A stretch of DNA of 64,000 nucleotides from Aphelocoma coerulescens (Eukaryota > Chordata > Aves > Passeriformes > Corvidae). Below, in pieces: positions 62,279 to 64,000 of the stretch. Made by a program: the position numbers and the translations under genes. How positions within the stretch are numbered: position 1 is the stretch's first letter; each line of letters begins with the position of its first letter. The notes under the pieces were generated by a model. It did no database searches, had not been told where the DNA came from, and was given only the letters and a program-made list of their open reading frames with translations. The DNA lies in contig NC_091022.1 in assembly GCF_041296385.1 (NCBI RefSeq), positions 19,301,967 through 19,365,966 on the forward strand, read 5' to 3'.

Positions 62279-64000
62279 AGCACAAATGTAGTGATTTTAT
62301 GTTAAAATAAATATGATTTAAAGGATTCTTGTCAAGCTGAAATCTTGTGATTTTTCTTACTTTTCCCAATAACACTTCCATTCTCTCTTGAGCTGTTGCT
62401 GGTAATGAACCATAGTCTGAGAAACTGCTGTGTTGGATTTCATGAAGTATGAGAACTAGTGTTCAGAATTTCTTTCATTCAAGGAATAAAATGAGGACTA
62501 AAATCATATCTCATTAATAGGGCGATCTATGAATAAAAGAAATTCTGTCCTCCAGAAAAGAAGCCTTTCTCGGTAATAAAGTATATAATACACAAACATC
62601 AATAATAGAGAATTTCTTCCTGCAAAATATTGTGAAGGCATCTAACATTTTGCAGAAAGCTCTCAGCATCTCACAGAATTTTGCCATAAAGAGGGCATGT
62701 GGGACTCTGCTAAAGGACATGAGGAATTGGTTGAGGAATCTGGGCTCTTGAACCAGTAGTGGCGAAAGTGATGAACAGATATGCTGATATACAGATAAAA
62801 CATATACAGAGGTAATGGAAATTTGAGCCACAGAGACAGCAGGATGTTTAAGCTAACTGAAATGGAAGGTCTGAAGGGAAGTATGGACTGAGGACGATAT
62901 CACAGGGCAACACCCCCAAAAGGATGGTTGTGTCTACAGGGGCGTTAAATAATACTAATATCATAGCTGGCCAAATACACAGTCAATTATTTTTACCCTG
63001 TGTTTATCTCTTAAGACCTGTCTTTGACCACAACAGAAAAATGATGCTCTCTGAAAGGCAGAAGGTTAGTATTTAATTCTTGCATCCTATTTCACCTATA
63101 ACAAAGCTGAAGATCAAAGTAGCATTTTGCTTTGCCAAGAAATGGTAGTTCTACACCTGCACACTGAACATCCTCAGGAAATGTTCCTCTCCCTGCAGAT
63201 GCTTCAGGCTCAGTACTTCTGCTCCCTCCTAATGCCTGTGAAGTGTTTAGAGCACATTTTGTTGAAATTAATAGAATACACAAAATCAAAAAGACCTGAA
63301 AAAATGTTAAAAATTTATCAATAGTGGTGAATGATCAGAGCACACAAAACCTTAGATGCCTTCCATCTTATTTTACATATGAGCCTCCTTTGATCTTCTT
63401 CTCAGTCTTTTACATGGCTTTCTTGTGCTATTATAATTGTTCTGCTGATGTTGTAGCAGAATGAAAGTCAGTCAAAGTCTAGCCAAGATGTGGCAACTTG
63501 AAAAAATTTGAACATCTGTTTAATTTTATATGTAACTGTTTAATTTTATATATAACTGTAATTTTTTAAGTCTGTGTAACAATTCACTTAAACAATTTAT
63601 GCGCTTTAAGAGAATTGAACTTTACACAATGGTTTGGCAAATAGCAGTTTGCATCACCATCTCTTTAGGTATTAATTTTTATGACTAAAGGAAAATTTAA
63701 AGTTTAAAAATATATCCATTTTAAGAAGAAGATTGCTGTTCAGTTTATTATAGTAACTTGTAAATTTATTGTAATTTATAATTTCATTAGTTAAAGACTG
63801 AAAACTACTACTTACTAAAATATTGTAAATTCACATGGTAATTTTATGACTGCTGCATAAAAAAGTATAGGACTGGAACTTCTTTGTATAAAGCAAAACA
63901 GTGCATATAAGAATTAAAAGAACTGGCATCCCTTGCCCCATACTTTCTTCTCATTCAAATCAAGTTGTTTCATCTTGTTTTAGGATTTTTTAAGATATGA
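62279..64000. other. AT-rich single-copy DNA, no gene recognised
   Basis: Open frames reach 105 codons (62514-62831, minus) without recognisable content. AT content is especially high from 63480 to the end. It contains one small tandem duplication (63516-63555). No gene or mobile element was recognised. Confidence 0.5.
63516..63555. repeat. Two-copy 20-base tandem duplication
   Basis: CTGTTTAATTTTATATGTAA at 63516-63535 is repeated with one change (G to A) at 63536-63555, then CTGTA begins a third partial copy. It is a recent slippage duplication in AT-rich DNA. Confidence 0.85.

Noticed and set aside
1..64000. tRNA, rRNA, snRNA, CRISPR arrays, bacterial operons
   Set aside because: Looked for tRNA A/B boxes, direct-repeat arrays and ribosome-binding sites with packed genes. 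None were seen, and the sequence is clearly vertebrate nuclear DNA.

Overview
The window reads as avian nuclear DNA, probably from a songbird-like genome, and I find no confident protein-coding gene or structural RNA gene in it. Three things point to a bird. First, a CR1 retrotransposon 3' tail lies at 58016-58070. Second, an LTR at about 58457-58956 is of a type I recognise from bird ERVL-like elements. Third, recognisable interspersed repeats are sparse in otherwise AT-rich single-copy sequence, with no Alu, L1 or other mammalian repeats seen. The base composition, dense stop codons in all frames and long homopolymer runs fit intergenic or deep intronic DNA of a vertebrate, not a microbe or virus. 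All open frames are short. The longest (218 codons, about 5126-5782, minus) sits in a GC-rich patch where stop codons are rare.

Layout. 1-5045: AT-rich single-copy DNA with an A20 and a T32 run. 5046-5885: an isolated GC-rich, CpG-poor block with degenerate internal repeats. 5886-20540: single-copy DNA with two weak exon-like segments (12661-12824 and 18857-19027). 20540-21210: candidate conserved element, followed at 21496-21541 by a strong inverted repeat. 21542-36696: single-copy DNA with a hairpin (25741-25764), the longest open frame in AT-rich sequence (28025-28519, minus) and a 24-bp palindrome (30104-30127). 36697-43000: a stretch with several candidate cis-regulatory elements (37600-37950, 41310-41480, 42230-42870). 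45540-47270: two GC-richer patches of unknown origin. 47271-55940: single-copy DNA. 55941-56604: a solo LTR in minus orientation with intact 6-bp target-site duplications. 58016-58956: CR1 tail and a second LTR. 58957-64000: single-copy DNA with one more candidate element and a 13-bp-arm hairpin at 61450-61510.

The best-supported result is the solo LTR at 55947-56598. Both ends, the TG...CA termini and a perfect GACAGT duplication can be read directly, and retained CpGs suggest it is fairly young. The most plausible biology for the rest is a gene desert or very large intron holding scattered regulatory elements. That is inference, and cross-species alignment would settle it. I did not find an obvious new gene system.
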